DNA of 50,427 bases, taken from assembly GCA_017433195.1 (NCBI GenBank), contig JAFRHR010000012.1, forward strand, positions 1 to 50,427. The letters run 5' to 3'. Origin of the DNA: a bacterium. Lineage in GTDB: Bacteria; Cyanobacteriota; Vampirovibrionia; Gastranaerophilales; Gastranaerophilaceae. Within the stretch, counting starts at the first letter, position 1. Each line of letters starts with the position of its first letter. Below the pieces are notes generated by a model. The model saw nothing but the letters and a program-made list of their open reading frames with translations. It did not search any database and was not told where the DNA came from. Position numbers and translations under genes: made by a program. Positions 1-10,422 of the stretch are shown one piece after another.

Positions 1-2030
1 TCTTGCCATACTTTTATTTCTGATAAACCAACAGTTCCTGCTGTAGCAGTTCCTGCTTTAATATCAGCTGTTTCAAGAATCATTGAGATTTGAGCATCTT
101 TATCTACGCCTGCTGCAATTTCAGCTGCTGAAGGAGCTCTCCAAACTTTCTGACCTTCTACATCAGAACCTACACAAATCCAAGCTGTTTTGCCTTTTAA
201 TACACCTTCTGTAATCGGTTTTAATTCAAACATATAATTGCCTGCTTTGTATTCGATTCCGTCATAAGTACCTGCTGTTAATTTAGCAGTTACCATATAT
301 GAATTTGATGTAGAAAGAACAACGTCATTTCCTACTATTTCATGAGTTACATATGCAGGATTTTCGAATTGTAAATTTAAGTCTTCACCTTCTGTAGTAA
401 TAACTGTATCATCACCAAAATTACCGCTAAGTACAACTCTGTCATCACCTGTTCCAAGATTATATGTTTCATCTTCACTTGTTGAAACAGCTAATTCATT
501 TAATCTTGTACCTGTATATTTATTCTTACCTGCATCGGTAGGAGCATATTCTAAATCTTCTAAATCAGTCATAACGCCGTTTACGTTAATTTTAACAGTT
601 GCATCAGAATCACCGAACAAATCAACGTTTGTTACATAATCTTCAACAGTAACTGTATTTAAGCCCTGAGCTTCATACATTTTCTTGTTGAATGCATAAG
701 ATGCTTCTTCTGTTCCGAATATTGCTGTTTTATAAGAAGATGTTACTTCTTTTTCTAAATCATTAACTGTCTGCCATACTTTGATAGCTGATATAGCAAC
801 ATCTCCTGCTGTTGCAGAACCTGTTCTGATATCGCTGTTTTCAAGAATCATTGAAATTTGAGCATCAGGAGAAACGCCTGCTGCGATTTCAGCTGCTGAA
901 GGAGCTCTCCAAACTTTCTGACCTTCTACATCAGAACCTGTACAAATCCAAGCTGTTTTGCCTTTTAATACACCTTCTGTAATCGGTTTTAATTCAAATG
1001 TATAAGTACCTGCTTTATATGTGATTCCGTCAAAAGTACCTGCACCTAATGTAGCAGTTGCCTTGTAAGAAGTTACTGTTGAAAGAACAACATCATCTCC
1101 GTCAATTGCATAATCAACATTTTTAATAGCTGAAGAATATTCACCTTCAGGTCTCAAAGCTGAGAAATTCAATGCTAATTTTTCACCTGCTGTAGTAATA
1201 ACTGTGTCATCACCATAACCATCGTATGTATGGAATGCTATCTGGTCATCACCCGTACCGAGAGCAAATGTTTCGTCTTCAATTGTTGAAGTTGCAGATT
1301 CATTTAATCTTGTACCTACATAAGAGTCATCACCAATCTTTTGAGCATCGTACATTTTCCATGCTGATGCCATATCCTCACCGTTAACTGTAACAGTTGT
1401 ACTAGCAGCATCATCTGATGCAAAATTGTTGAAGGTATAAGCATAGTCACCTTGGTGTGCATATAAAGTCGCATTGTAATCGTAACCATCGCCAATTTGA
1501 GCTTTGTAAGTTGCAGTTATATCTTTATTTACTGCACCACTTAAAACTTGATATACTGTTATACCTGATATATGAACTGTACCGGCTTCTACATATGGTT
1601 CTGTAGATTTGATATCAGCTGTTTCAAGAATCATTGAAATGTGAGCATCAGCCGGAACGCCTGCTGCGATTTCAGCTTCTGTAGGAGCTCTCCAAACTTT
1701 TTGTTCAGCAACACTTGAACCTGTACAAATCCAAGCTGTTTTACCCTTTAATTCACCAACTGTAATTGGTTTTAATTCAAATGTATAAGTACCTGCTGCA
1801 TAAGTTATGCCGTCAAAAGTACCTGCTGTTAATGCTGCTGTTACTTTAAATGTTACATTTTTACTTACTGTAAGGTCAGTACCGCTTAACCCATCTGAGA
1901 AAGCCATTGTAACTGCATCGCCGTTCAAATCCTGAAATGTGTAATTATAAGTACCATTTGGATTTAGGTCTTGTGCAAATGCAACGTCATCACGCCCTAA
2001 CATAATTGTTTTGTTAACTGTTTCTGCCAT
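1..2030 (-). CDS. Giant repetitive RTX-like surface or secreted protein (5' part; 3' end outside window)
   Basis: The frame is open for 676 codons from ATG at 2030 down to the window edge, preceded by AAGGAGAAATTT, a good ribosome binding site. The protein starts MAETVNKTIMLGRDDVAFAQ with no signal peptide. It then shows three related units of about 256-261 residues. Each contains a block like GTFDGITYAAGTYTFELKPI, a TAWICTGS block, a KVWRAP..AEIAAGV block and an ISMILE block. Between units lie acidic glycine/aspartate motifs (LGTGDDQIAF, GYGDDTVITT, LGTGDDRVVL, FGDDTVITT) that resemble haemolysin-type RTX calcium-binding nonapeptides. A signal-less repetitive protein with GD-rich turns suggests a type I secreted adhesin-like product, but the C-terminus that would carry a secretion signal is not visible. 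Function unknown beyond that. Confidence 0.85.
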   Translation of the reverse strand, partial: MAETVNKTIMLGRDDVAFAQDLNPNGTYNYTFQDLNGDAVTMAFSDGLSGTDLTVSKNVTFKVTAALTAGTFDGITYAAGTYTFELKPITVGELKGKTAWICTGSSVAEQKVWRAPTEAEIAAGVPADAHISMILETADIKSTEPYVEAGTVHISGITVYQVLSGAVNKDITATYKAQIGDGYDYNATLYAHQGDYAYTFNNFASDDAASTTVTVNGEDMASAWKMYDAQKIGDDSYVGTRLNESATSTIEDETFALGTGDDQIAFHTYDGYGDDTVITTAGEKLALNFSALRPEGEYSSAIKNVDYAIDGDDVVLSTVTSYKATATLGAGTFDGITYKAGTYTFELKPITEGVLKGKTAWICTGSDVEGQKVWRAPSAAEIAAGVSPDAQISMILENSDIRTGSATAGDVAISAIKVWQTVNDLEKEVTSSYKTAIFGTEEASYAFNKKMYEAQGLNTVTVEDYVTNVDLFGDSDATVKINVNGVMTDLEDLEYAPTDAGKNKYTGTRLNELAVSTSEDETYNLGTGDDRVVLSGNFGDDTVITTEGEDLNLQFENPAYVTHEIVGNDVVLSTSNSYMVTAKLTAGTYDGIEYKAGNYMFELKPITEGVLKGKTAWICVGSDVEGQKVWRAPSAAEIAAGVDKDAQISMILETADIKAGTATAGTVGLSEIKVWQ
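133..1900. repeat. In-frame long tandem repeat, about 768-783 bp period
   Basis: The marker GGAGCTCTCCAAACTTT recurs at 133, 901 and 1684, giving periods of 768 bp (256 codons) and 783 bp (261 codons). Flanking stretches are nearly identical between copies, so the repeats lie in frame in the RTX-like gene and could recombine to change its length. Confidence 0.85.
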
Positions 2031-2035
2031 AAATT

Positions 2036-2714
2036 TCTCCTTTTCTTGAAATTATAATAAATACTTCTCTTTTATTCAAAAATTACAATAAAAAATAATA
2101 TAAAGTTCTACATCATAAAACATTATACAAAAAATCAACAAATGTCAAATATTTATTTAATCTTAATATACACTAAATTATGTATTTTTTATTTTTATGA
2201 TTTTAATATTAAAGTTAAACATTTCTGTAATTTGTATTATGCATTAATATTAATATTAGTGGATATTATATCCTTGCAAACAATCTTCCCCCTCGCCTTT
2301 GAGGAGAGGGCTGGGGTGAGGTGTTAATCATTCCCTCCCTTTTTAGGGAGGGTTAGGGTGGGTATCAATCTCCCCCCTCGCCTTACAGGAGAGGGTGCGG
2401 CAGCGGGTGTTGCGTAAGCAACATAGTCTGCCGAGGGGTGAGGTGTTATTCCGCTCCCTCGCCCAACGGGAGAGGGCTGGGGTGAGGGGACAATCCTGCC
2501 TTTTTATTTTGGTGGACTGAAATCCATCCGTGCAAAACTTTAATCTCAAACAATAGCACCCTTCCTAACCTCCCCTCATTAGGGGAGGAATATTACCTCC
2601 CTCCCTTTTTAGGGAGGGTTAGGGTGGGTATCAATCACCCCCTCGCCGAAAACATGACAAATAATTGCACTCTGCAGATTATTTGATATAAAATAATTAT
2701 CAGGAATTAATATT
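2036..2714. repeat. Gene-free gap with clustered dispersed G/C-rich palindromic repeats
   Basis: About 680 bp separate the divergent RTX-like gene and the patatin gene. The left half is very AT-rich. From 2286 to 2506 and from 2567 to 2646 there are several back-to-back copies of a family built from GAGGAGAGGG-type arms and TTAGGGAGGGTTAGGGTGGG. The same family recurs near 20626, 29230, 33120, 36992, 39622, 43055 and 47995. One variant contains GTTGCGTAAGCAAC followed by TAGTCTGCCGA. Short open frames across this tract are repeat-derived and show no protein-like composition. Confidence 0.8.
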
Positions 2715-3584
2715 ATGGTTGAACACAAAACAGCATTGGTATTGGAAGGCGGAGCAATGAGAGGCTTGTATTCGGCAGGCGTTCTTGATGTTTTTATGGA
2801 AAATAATATTAAGGCTGATGTTGTGTATGGAGTTTCTGCGGGAGCATTGTTCGGACTGAATTACAAATCCCGACAAAAAGGCCGTGCCATAAGATACAAT
2901 TTAAAATATGCAAAAGAAAAAAATTATATGGGCTTGTATTCACTTGTTACGACGGGCGACATAATGAATAAAGAGTTTTGTTTTACAAAACTTGTTTATG
3001 AACTTGATAAACTTGATTTTGAAACCTACAAAAATAACCCTGTTGATTTTTATGCGGTTGTAACGAATTTACAGACAGGAGAGCCTGAATATATAAAAAT
3101 TGACGATGCAGAAAAGGATATGGAATACTTCAGAGCATCGGGTTCAATGCCTTTTGTATCAAGACCTGTTGAAATAGACGGAAATCTGTATTTAGACGGT
3201 GCTGTAAGCGATGCAGTGCCTTTTAAAAAAGTTTTAGACTCGGGGTTTGAAAAAATTATTGTAGTACTGACGAGAACTGCGGGATACAGAAAGAAAAATC
3301 CGTTTTTCCCTTATACACTTGTTTACGGGAAGTATCCCAAGTTTGTTGAGACGGCAAAAAAATCTCACAAAACCTATAATAAAACAATGGATTTGATAGA
3401 AAAATATGAGGCAGAAAACAAAATTGTTGTTTTAAGACCGTCAAAAAATGTCAGAGTACAGAGAATTGAAAAAGATACGAAGAAACTGCAAAGGATATAT
3501 GATTTGGGCATTTCAGACTGTACTCAAAAACTTGAAGAAATAAAAGAATATCTGAATCAGCAAAAAAATACTTGCACATACTAA
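2715..3584 (+). CDS. Patatin-like phospholipase family protein
   Basis: This 289-residue protein has the patatin fold signatures: an oxyanion-hole glycine loop (LEGGAMRGLYSAGV, near residue 10), the nucleophile elbow GVSAG (Ser near residue 42) and the catalytic aspartate in LDGAVSDAVPF (near residue 163). This Ser-Asp dyad hydrolyses acyl esters of lipids. There is no signal peptide or membrane segment, so it should be cytoplasmic. The layout resembles the bacterial YjjU-type patatin group. It stands alone, with a repeat-rich gap before it and a decayed gene behind it. Physiological substrate cannot be told from sequence. Confidence 0.9.
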   Translation: MVEHKTALVLEGGAMRGLYSAGVLDVFMENNIKADVVYGVSAGALFGLNYKSRQKGRAIRYNLKYAKEKNYMGLYSLVTTGDIMNKEFCFTKLVYELDKLDFETYKNNPVDFYAVVTNLQTGEPEYIKIDDAEKDMEYFRASGSMPFVSRPVEIDGNLYLDGAVSDAVPFKKVLDSGFEKIIVVLTRTAGYRKKNPFFPYTLVYGKYPKFVETAKKSHKTYNKTMDLIEKYEAENKIVVLRPSKNVRVQRIEKDTKKLQRIYDLGISDCTQKLEEIKEYLNQQKNTCTY

Positions 3585-3605
3585 ATTATTAAATTAATTT
3601 GTAAA

Positions 3606-3860
3606 AATTTTGATTTGTTTTTTTGCTTTGAGTGTTCTGTTGTGATATTTTTCTTTATTTGCTTTATTGCGTTAGGAGCTTTTAGTCACGTTGTAGTCGG
3701 CTCTTGTTATGAAGTTATAAAGGGTGAAGCAAGTTTCTTTACATATTTATTTGAATTTCTTATTCCGACATAGATAGGAAATATAATCGGCAGAACGTTT
3801 ATATTTACACTGCTGATTTACTATCAGGTTAAACAAGAATTAAAAATGACTAAAAAATAA
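3606..3860 (+). pseudogene. Remnant of a formate/nitrite transporter (FNT, YfdC-like) C-terminus
   Basis: One frame reads ALGAFSHVVVGSCYEVIKG, then FEFLIPT, a TAG stop at 3771-3773, then IGNIIGRTFIFTLLIYYQV and a final TAA at 3858. This resembles the last two transmembrane segments of FNT-family channels, which have a typical F-L-P-T-x-I-G-N-x-I-G-G motif. The N-terminal two thirds are missing and the conserved helix is cut by the in-frame stop, so the gene is dead unless the TAG were read through. This explains the 375 bp gap between the patatin gene and the efflux operon. Confidence 0.6.
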
Positions 3861-3959
3861 AATACCAAAAATTTTTACAAATAAAAAATATTTTTCCTTA
3901 ATGTTATAATTTCAGAATAGATGTTATTTTGGAGTTAAGAATAAAAAAGGAATTATGTT

Positions 3960-5156
3960 ATGAAAATAGATTGGAAGAATAAGAATACTAAAATAACTGC
4001 CGTAATTTTAGCAGTTGTTCTCATTCCGATACTTTGGAATCAGGGCAAAACACTTATAACAGGTGCTGTCATGTCATATATGATGTCACAGCCAAAAACA
4101 GTTGAAGTAGCAAACCCGATATCAAAGGAAATTTATCCGACATACGATACAACAGGTCGTATTGAGGCCCAAAAATCAGTAGATATCGTTGCGCGTGTAG
4201 ACGGATGGTTACAGGAAAGATATTTTCAGGAAGGAGACAGAGTTAAAAAAGGGCAAAGATTATTCCTGATAGAACCTGATGAATACAGGCTTGCCGCAAG
4301 AACTGCAAGAGCCAGAGTTAATGAAAATTCAGCAGTTTATCATAACTCTGAAATTGATTTGCAACGAGCTACCCAACTGTTAAAAGAAGATTTGGTAAGC
4401 CGTGAATACTATGACAATGCTTTGACTGAAAGAAATAAGAACAAAGCAGCTCTTGACGGTGCTATTTCTGATATGAATAAAGCAAATCTTAACCTGAGTT
4501 ATACGAATATAACTTCTCCGATGGACGGAAGAATCGGAAAAACCATTGTTTCGGAAGGCAATTATGTAACACCTTCAACGGGAGTTCTTGCTCAGATTTA
4601 TACGACAAATCCGATGAAAGTTATTTTCCCTCTGAAAAGTGGTGATTTTATTGAACTAAAAAAATATTATATAGAAAATCCAAAAGATAACACAACAGTA
4701 TCCGTTTTGTTGAAACTTGCTGACGGTTCAACCTACGAAAAAGAGGGCAAGATAGAATTTGTGGATAACAAGGTTGATGAAAATACAGGTACTGTTACAA
4801 TGAGAGCTGTATTTGAAAATCCTGATGAGCTTTTAGTTCCCGGTGATTACGTAAATATAACGATAAGAGTTAACCATCCTCACAAGGTTATGTTGATTCC
4901 GCAATCTGCAACAAAAACCGATGTCGGAACAGGATATTACGTCTGGACAATAAAAGACGGAAAAGCCGTTAAAAAAGATGTTGTTGTAAAAAATAACTAC
5001 GAAAACCACTGGATTGTCGAAAGCGGACTTGATTACGATGACGTTGTTGTTATGAAAGGTATTCAGGATATTTATAAATCGGGTCAACCTTTAAAAACAA
5101 AAGAGTACAAGCCTGATGAAAACACTGAAAAGGGAAAAACTGAAAACAAGGAATAA
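3960..5156 (+). CDS. RND efflux periplasmic adaptor (membrane fusion protein)
   Basis: 398 residues. A single N-terminal hydrophobic anchor (about residues 10-27, without a lipobox Cys) is followed by the AcrA/MexA plan: a first lipoyl half ([19 protein letters not shown], about 58-76), an alpha-helical hairpin (about 105-170), a second lipoyl half with [11 protein letters not shown], then beta-barrel and membrane-proximal domains. It bridges the inner-membrane pump and the outer-membrane channel. It is the first gene of a three-gene operon, 26 bp ahead of the pump gene. The acidic, lysine-rich tail after residue 375 is low complexity. Substrate unknown. Confidence 0.95.
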   Translation: MKIDWKNKNTKITAVILAVVLIPILWNQGKTLITGAVMSYMMSQPKTVEVANPISKEIYPTYDTTGRIEAQKSVDIVARVDGWLQERYFQEGDRVKKGQRLFLIEPDEYRLAARTARARVNENSAVYHNSEIDLQRATQLLKEDLVSREYYDNALTERNKNKAALDGAISDMNKANLNLSYTNITSPMDGRIGKTIVSEGNYVTPSTGVLAQIYTTNPMKVIFPLKSGDFIELKKYYIENPKDNTTVSVLLKLADGSTYEKEGKIEFVDNKVDENTGTVTMRAVFENPDELLVPGDYVNITIRVNHPHKVMLIPQSATKTDVGTGYYVWTIKDGKAVKKDVVVKNNYENHWIVESGLDYDDVVVMKGIQDIYKSGQPLKTKEYKPDENTEKGKTENKE

Positions 5157-5182
5157 TAAATACTAATAAAAAAGGAATCAGA

Positions 5183-8100
5183 ATGGCTATAAATAAAAAA
5201 GATTTATATTTTTTCATAAAGAAACCACGATTTGCAGTCGTAATTTCAGTTCTTATTGTTATTTTAGGATTACTTTCATTATTTGGTTTACAACAGGAAA
5301 AATATCCTAATATTACACCGCCGCAGGTTACAATATCAGCATATTATCCGGGCGCAAGTGCGGCGGTAATTGAATCTTCTATCGCATCGCTTTTAGAATC
5401 TCAGCTCAACGGGGTTCAGGATATGATATATATGTCCTCAACAAGTTATGACGGTGCTTATAGCTTAAACATATTTTTTAAAACAGGTACGGATAATGAT
5501 ATAAACCTGATGAACGTTCAGAATAAACTTCAGCAGGTACAATCACTTCTCCCGCAGGAAGTTCTTCAGCAGGGGTTAACGGCAGAGAATAAAGTAGGGG
5601 GTGCAGGCGCAATTATTTTAAACCTTGCATCTGAAAATGAATCATGGAATCAGCTTGATTTAACAAACTATGCAAATATTTATGTAAAAGATGCCATAAA
5701 GAGAATCCCGGGGGTTGGTTCCGTTAACGTCTTTGGTGCGGATGATTACAGTATGAGAATCTGGCTTGATCCCGCAAAACTTGCAAGTTATAAGGTTACT
5801 ATTTCGGAAATCAGAAACGCAATTCAAAACCAAAACATTCAGCTTTCAGCGGGTGCATTGGGCGACCAGCCAACAGATGCAAACCCGAGTTTAAAACTTT
5901 CACTTTTAACAAAGGGCAGATTGCAAACTCCTGAAGAATTTGGGAATATAATTATCCGTTCTAATTCTGACGGTTCAAAATTAAGATTAAAAGAACTTTC
6001 AAGAGTTGAATTGGGTGCAAAATCATATTCAATGTTTGGTATTGTTAATACAAAGCCTGCGGCTTTGATTCAGGTAATGCCTTTACCGGGAGCGAATACG
6101 GTTGAAATTTGTAATAATATCTACAAAACAATGGATGAACTCTCTCAAACATTCCCTGATTCTTTGAAACTTGATATTATGATGGACAGTTCGACATTTA
6201 TTCATGAATCTATGTCTGAAGTCGAATTTACTATTCTGTTGACATCACTAATCGTTATTTTGATTATATTTGTATTTCTTGGCGACTTTAAAGCAACACT
6301 TATCCCTTGTGTTACTATTCCTGTTTCGCTGATAGGTACATTTATTGCCTTAAAAGTTTTGGGTATGTCTTTGAATTTGCTGACATTGTTTGCATTAGTT
6401 CTTGCAGTTGCGGTTGTAGTTGATGATGCGATAGTTGTAATTGAAAACGTAAAACGACATATTGAAGAAGGGAAATCGGCATTAGAGGCAACACAAATTA
6501 CGATGGGCGAAGTTGGAGGTTCTCTTGTTGCTATGGCAGCCGTTCTTATGGCGGTATTTGTTCCGATGTGCTTTATGAGCGGTTTATCAGGTACTATGTA
6601 TAAACAATTTGCGGTTTGTATTGCGGTATCAATTGCCTTTTCTGCGGTTTGCGCTTTGTCACTTTCACCTGCAATGTGTTCTATTATTCTGAAGCCTTCA
6701 AAGAAAAAGAAAGATTTTGATAAATATCCCTGGGTAAAAGCTGCTCAGGAATATCTGAATAAAGGACTTGAAATTTTTAATGTGTATTTTGATAAATTAA
6801 CTACATTTTATATGGATGTTGTCAAAAAATTTGTTATTGATAAAAAATTAACGATAATTACTTATGTTTCAATTGTTCTTTTAATGTTAGGGTTATTTAA
6901 AATTATTCCTACGGGATTTATTCCCGATGAAGATCAGGGAATGTTGATTTCCGTTGTAACACTTCCTGATGGGGCTTCTTTAAACAGAACAAAAGATGTA
7001 TGTTTAAAATTCATAAAAGCAATAGAAGATATTGAAGGCATTGATAAAGACAGGATTATCGCATTTGGCGGCTCAGGGCCATCAAATCAGGCAAGTATTG
7101 TTATTCAGTTAACAGAATGGGGTGAAAGAAAAGTTAATCCTGTAAGCTGGGTTATCAGAAAAATTCAGGGCAGACAAACTGACCTTTCTCATAACGGAAT
7201 TTTAACTGAAATATATAAAAGAACTGCAAATATAAACGAAGCAGCAATATTTACTCTGTCACCTCCCGCAATTGACGGTTTGGGTATGATGGGTGGTTTT
7301 GAATATCAACTTATGTCAACGGGTAATGCAAGTATACAGAATATTGCAGCATTTGCGGAAGAATTTATTGCAAAAGCAAATCAGGATCCTGCGTTGCAAA
7401 ATGTCTATACTCAGTTTCAGGCAAATGTTCCGCAGTATATGTTAGATATAGACTATGAAAAAGCACTGGCGCAGAGTGTTGATTTATCCGAACTTCATAA
7501 TACTTTGGCTTCAACATTATCATATTCATATATTAACGACTTTAATAAGTTAGGCAGAGTTTTCAAAGTATTTATGCAGGCAGAAGGTGATTATAGAAAT
7601 AAAATTGAAGATTTGCAGAAAATATTTGTTATAAATACAAAGGGACAGCCTGTTCCTATTATGACAATGATTACACCAAAACAAACAGTAGGGGCTGTCT
7701 CTATCACAAGATTTAACCAATTTAGAGCTGCGCAAATTCAGGGGGCTCCCGCAAACGGCAAATCTTCAGGTGATGCTATGAAGGCAATGCAAAATTTATC
7801 AAAGAAAATACTGCCGAGAGATTACACTTATGCGTGGTCGGGAACTTCTTTACAGGAAAAAGAATCTTCGGGACAGACAGGACTTGTAGTAGGTTTTGCA
7901 TTATTATTCGTTTATCTGTTCTTAGTTGCATTGTATGAAAGCTGGATGATACCTGTTGCAGTACTTTTAATTTCACCTGTTGCAATTGTCGGTGCATTGA
8001 TATTCCAGCTGATGATGGGGCAGGCTTTGGATTTGTATTCGCAGGTAGGTCTGATTACTCTGATAGGTTTGGCGGCAAAACAATCAATCTTAATTGTAGA

Positions 8101-8404
8101 ATTTGCAAAAGAAGAACACGAGGCACACGGTTTAAGTATTCAGGATGCGGCAATTAAAGCGGCGCTTTTAAGATTCAGAGCAATTATGATGACAGAGGCA
8201 GCGTTTATTTTGGGTATTTTGCCGTTATTATTTGCAACAGGTGCGGGAGCAAACAGTCGTATTTCAGTCGGTTCAACAGTAATCGGTGGTATGATAATTG
8301 CAGCAACTGTAGGTACGGTATTAACACCTGCATTTTATGTAATTATTCAGGATATAGTTGATAAATATTTTAATAGTAAGAAAGATAAAGAGTATGAAAA
8401 TTAA
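5183..8404 (+). CDS. RND efflux pump inner-membrane permease (AcrB/MexB type, HAE1)
   Basis: 1073 residues, full length for an HAE1 pump. The first membrane helix ([15 protein letters not shown]) begins near residue 16. The proton-relay residues are present: the Asp pair in [16 protein letters not shown] (D414, D415) and the lysine in [14 protein letters not shown] (K966). Two large periplasmic loops follow TM1 and TM7. The pump couples proton entry to drug or lipid export through the adaptor encoded upstream and the TolC-like channel downstream. Its last 11 bases overlap the channel gene, indicating translational coupling. Substrate not predictable. Confidence 0.96.
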   Translation: MAINKKDLYFFIKKPRFAVVISVLIVILGLLSLFGLQQEKYPNITPPQVTISAYYPGASAAVIESSIASLLESQLNGVQDMIYMSSTSYDGAYSLNIFFKTGTDNDINLMNVQNKLQQVQSLLPQEVLQQGLTAENKVGGAGAIILNLASENESWNQLDLTNYANIYVKDAIKRIPGVGSVNVFGADDYSMRIWLDPAKLASYKVTISEIRNAIQNQNIQLSAGALGDQPTDANPSLKLSLLTKGRLQTPEEFGNIIIRSNSDGSKLRLKELSRVELGAKSYSMFGIVNTKPAALIQVMPLPGANTVEICNNIYKTMDELSQTFPDSLKLDIMMDSSTFIHESMSEVEFTILLTSLIVILIIFVFLGDFKATLIPCVTIPVSLIGTFIALKVLGMSLNLLTLFALVLAVAVVVDDAIVVIENVKRHIEEGKSALEATQITMGEVGGSLVAMAAVLMAVFVPMCFMSGLSGTMYKQFAVCIAVSIAFSAVCALSLSPAMCSIILKPSKKKKDFDKYPWVKAAQEYLNKGLEIFNVYFDKLTTFYMDVVKKFVIDKKLTIITYVSIVLLMLGLFKIIPTGFIPDEDQGMLISVVTLPDGASLNRTKDVCLKFIKAIEDIEGIDKDRIIAFGGSGPSNQASIVIQLTEWGERKVNPVSWVIRKIQGRQTDLSHNGILTEIYKRTANINEAAIFTLSPPAIDGLGMMGGFEYQLMSTGNASIQNIAAFAEEFIAKANQDPALQNVYTQFQANVPQYMLDIDYEKALAQSVDLSELHNTLASTLSYSYINDFNKLGRVFKVFMQAEGDYRNKIEDLQKIFVINTKGQPVPIMTMITPKQTVGAVSITRFNQFRAAQIQGAPANGKSSGDAMKAMQNLSKKILPRDYTYAWSGTSLQEKESSGQTGLVVGFALLFVYLFLVALYESWMIPVAVLLISPVAIVGALIFQLMMGQALDLYSQVGLITLIGLAAKQSILIVEFAKEEHEAHGLSIQDAAIKAALLRFRAIMMTEAAFILGILPLLFATGAGANSRISVGSTVIGGMIIAATVGTVLTPAFYVIIQDIVDKYFNSKKDKEYEN

Positions 8405-9869
8405 GAAAAAACAATTTATAAGTTTAATAATACTGTCTTGTTTTATGCTGACGTCAGCGGATGCGGTTCAGGCATTTTCTTTCAAAAAAAATAAAAATAA
8501 TACACAAGAAGTAAGTGTTTCAAAATCGAAACCTGTTAAACAAAAAAAGAAATCAACCAAACGTAAAAAGGCAGAAACAGAACAACCTCTATACACAAAT
8601 GAAGTTCATTCAATTTTTACTTTGCAGGACTGTATAGAAAATGCTGTTAAGTATAATCCGACAATACAGGCATCTGTATTTAATGAAGACGTTTATAAAT
8701 CAAGAATAGGGCAGGCTTGGGCTAACTATTTCCCCATAATTAGTGCAGGGGTGGATCTTTCCAGAAGCGGCACTAAATATACAGGCGGCAGTCCATACGG
8801 GGGGCCATTTAAGAACTATGTAACAATGGGTTATGTTCCGACAGTTTCCGCTGATATGATGTTGTTTGATTTTGGTAAAACCAAAGCAACCGCAGATATG
8901 GCAAAAAGATTATATGAAGCGACAAAGGAAGAGACAAAAGAAACTATTAATTTCTTAATTTACAGTATTAAAGCTACTTATTATAATATTTTGTTTGCAC
9001 AGGCTCAAGTGAAGGTATATGAGGATACGGTTGCTGACTATGAACTTCAGTTAAGTCAGGCGTGGGGTTTCTATCGTTACGGGAAAAAGCCTAAACTTGA
9101 TGTTGTTACGGCAGAATATAACTTGGGAAAAGCAAAACTTAATTTAGTTAAGGCAAAGAACATTTTAGATGTTGCAAAAGTACAGTTATCAAAAATAATG
9201 GGTATGCCTGAATATACAAATTATGAACTTTCCGACCAATTAACTCTTAATTTATTTGATATAACTGAAGAAGATGCTATAAAAACAGCTTTGGAGGTAA
9301 GACCTGAACTTATTGCAGCAAAGAAAAGTGCTGAGGCTGCTAAAATGAATTTAAGAGCCGCAAGAAGAGAATATGCCCCTAATTTAGGAATATACGGAAG
9401 TTACGAGAACGGACGAGGTAATGCCTATAACATCAGTTCAGGCAAAATTGGGGTAGGCCTTTCTTATAACGGATTAAATATATTAAAAATTAAAAAGCAG
9501 GTTGATGAAGCAAAAGCTGAATACAAAAAAACTAACGCAGAATACGAAGATGTTAAAAATGAAGTTTACTTTAATGTCAAAAAGAATTATATGGACTTAG
9601 AAACGGACAGAGAAGCAATTGTTATTGCAAAACTTGCTTTAGATCAGGCAAAAGAACAGTACAGACAGGTAACGGGGAGATACAAAGCCGGTGTCGGTGA
9701 TGCCATTGAACTTAAAGATGGTGAAAATACATATTTAAGTGCCCGCTTGGATTTCTATAATGCAGTGCTTAACTACAACACTACGGCAGCAGGTTTGGAG
9801 TGTGAAATAGGCTTGCCGTTACAACTTAAAGACGAAAAAGTATTAGAAATTACAAAAGAAGATATATAA
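8394..9869 (+). CDS. TolC-family outer-membrane efflux channel
   Basis: An in-frame ATG lies at 8358, but I prefer ATG at 8394: it follows AAAGA, overlaps the pump gene by 11 bp and gives a classical signal peptide ([20 protein letters not shown], cleavage probably after ADAVQA). The mature protein is about 465 residues with a lysine-rich linker (about 30-65) and then two outer-membrane efflux (OEP) repeats rich in heptad helices, ending in [28 protein letters not shown] sequence typical of the family. It forms the outer-membrane duct of the tripartite pump and completes the operon. No other TolC is visible here. Confidence 0.93.
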   Translation: MKIKKKQFISLIILSCFMLTSADAVQAFSFKKNKNNTQEVSVSKSKPVKQKKKSTKRKKAETEQPLYTNEVHSIFTLQDCIENAVKYNPTIQASVFNEDVYKSRIGQAWANYFPIISAGVDLSRSGTKYTGGSPYGGPFKNYVTMGYVPTVSADMMLFDFGKTKATADMAKRLYEATKEETKETINFLIYSIKATYYNILFAQAQVKVYEDTVADYELQLSQAWGFYRYGKKPKLDVVTAEYNLGKAKLNLVKAKNILDVAKVQLSKIMGMPEYTNYELSDQLTLNLFDITEEDAIKTALEVRPELIAAKKSAEAAKMNLRAARREYAPNLGIYGSYENGRGNAYNISSGKIGVGLSYNGLNILKIKKQVDEAKAEYKKTNAEYEDVKNEVYFNVKKNYMDLETDREAIVIAKLALDQAKEQYRQVTGRYKAGVGDAIELKDGENTYLSARLDFYNAVLNYNTTAAGLECEIGLPLQLKDEKVLEITKEDI

Positions 9870-9972
9870 ATACATTAAAATAAATCTATAATAATTTATA
9901 TAAAAAGCAGATAACGGCAATCGTTTTCAATTTAAAAACCTTAGGACAGGACAAGTTGTCGGCGGAGTTTAT

Positions 9973-10203
9973 ATGGGTTTAATAAATCATAGCTCTAAGG
10001 ATGTATTGAATACATTGGGAAGTTTAAATTATAACAAAACATTTTGGGAAGACGATTCATTAGCATACTTATCTAACTTGGTAGTTAATGATAGTAATAA
10101 TGAATCACCAAGTGGAGACCGCGCAATGTTTAATGATCCATACGAACGCAGACGTGAAGATCACCTTGAAAACACTCCTGAAGGCTGGAAAATTAAATCT
10201 TAA
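9973..10203 (+). CDS. Small hypothetical protein (76 aa)
   Basis: ATG at 9973 is preceded by GGCGGAG about 10 nt upstream. The product is hydrophilic with no membrane segment or signal. It starts MGLINHSSKDVLNTLGSLNY and ends with a basic/acidic stretch YERRREDHLENTPEGWKIKS. It lies 103 bp after the TolC gene and is followed by a strong intrinsic terminator, so it is a discrete small gene or the last member of the efflux transcript. I do not recognise the family. Confidence 0.6.
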   Translation: MGLINHSSKDVLNTLGSLNYNKTFWEDDSLAYLSNLVVNDSNNESPSGDRAMFNDPYERRREDHLENTPEGWKIKS

Positions 10204-10254
10204 ATACCTGATTAAAACAACAGCTTTGGGTAAACTTAAGTTTACAGAATAAAA

Positions 10255-10285
10255 AAGACTTTGGTTTATGCCAAAGTCTTTTTTT
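10255..10285 (+). terminator. Intrinsic terminator
   Basis: A 10-bp perfect stem AAGACTTTGG / CCAAAGTCTT with a 6-nt loop is followed by a T run, 50 bp after the 76-aa gene. Confidence 0.9.
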
Positions 10286-10422
10286 ATGGATAAGTATATC
10301 AGCTATCATCAGAGAGTATCTGTAACTATTTGTAAATTGTAAAAAAAAAATTAGGCAATTTTGAAAGCTCAATTAACTTATATAAGATAAGGGAATTTAT
10401 GTAAAAAAGGAGATTGGTCAAA

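Noticed and set aside
2142..2549. Short open frames on both strands next to and within the repeat cluster
   Set aside because: They lie in AT-rich or repeat sequence, lack ribosome binding sites and read as low-complexity or repeat-derived peptides.
3960..9869. Type I secretion system for the RTX-like protein
   Set aside because: The pump is an RND permease with the proton-relay Asp pair, not an ABC transporter, so it is an efflux system rather than a type I exporter.
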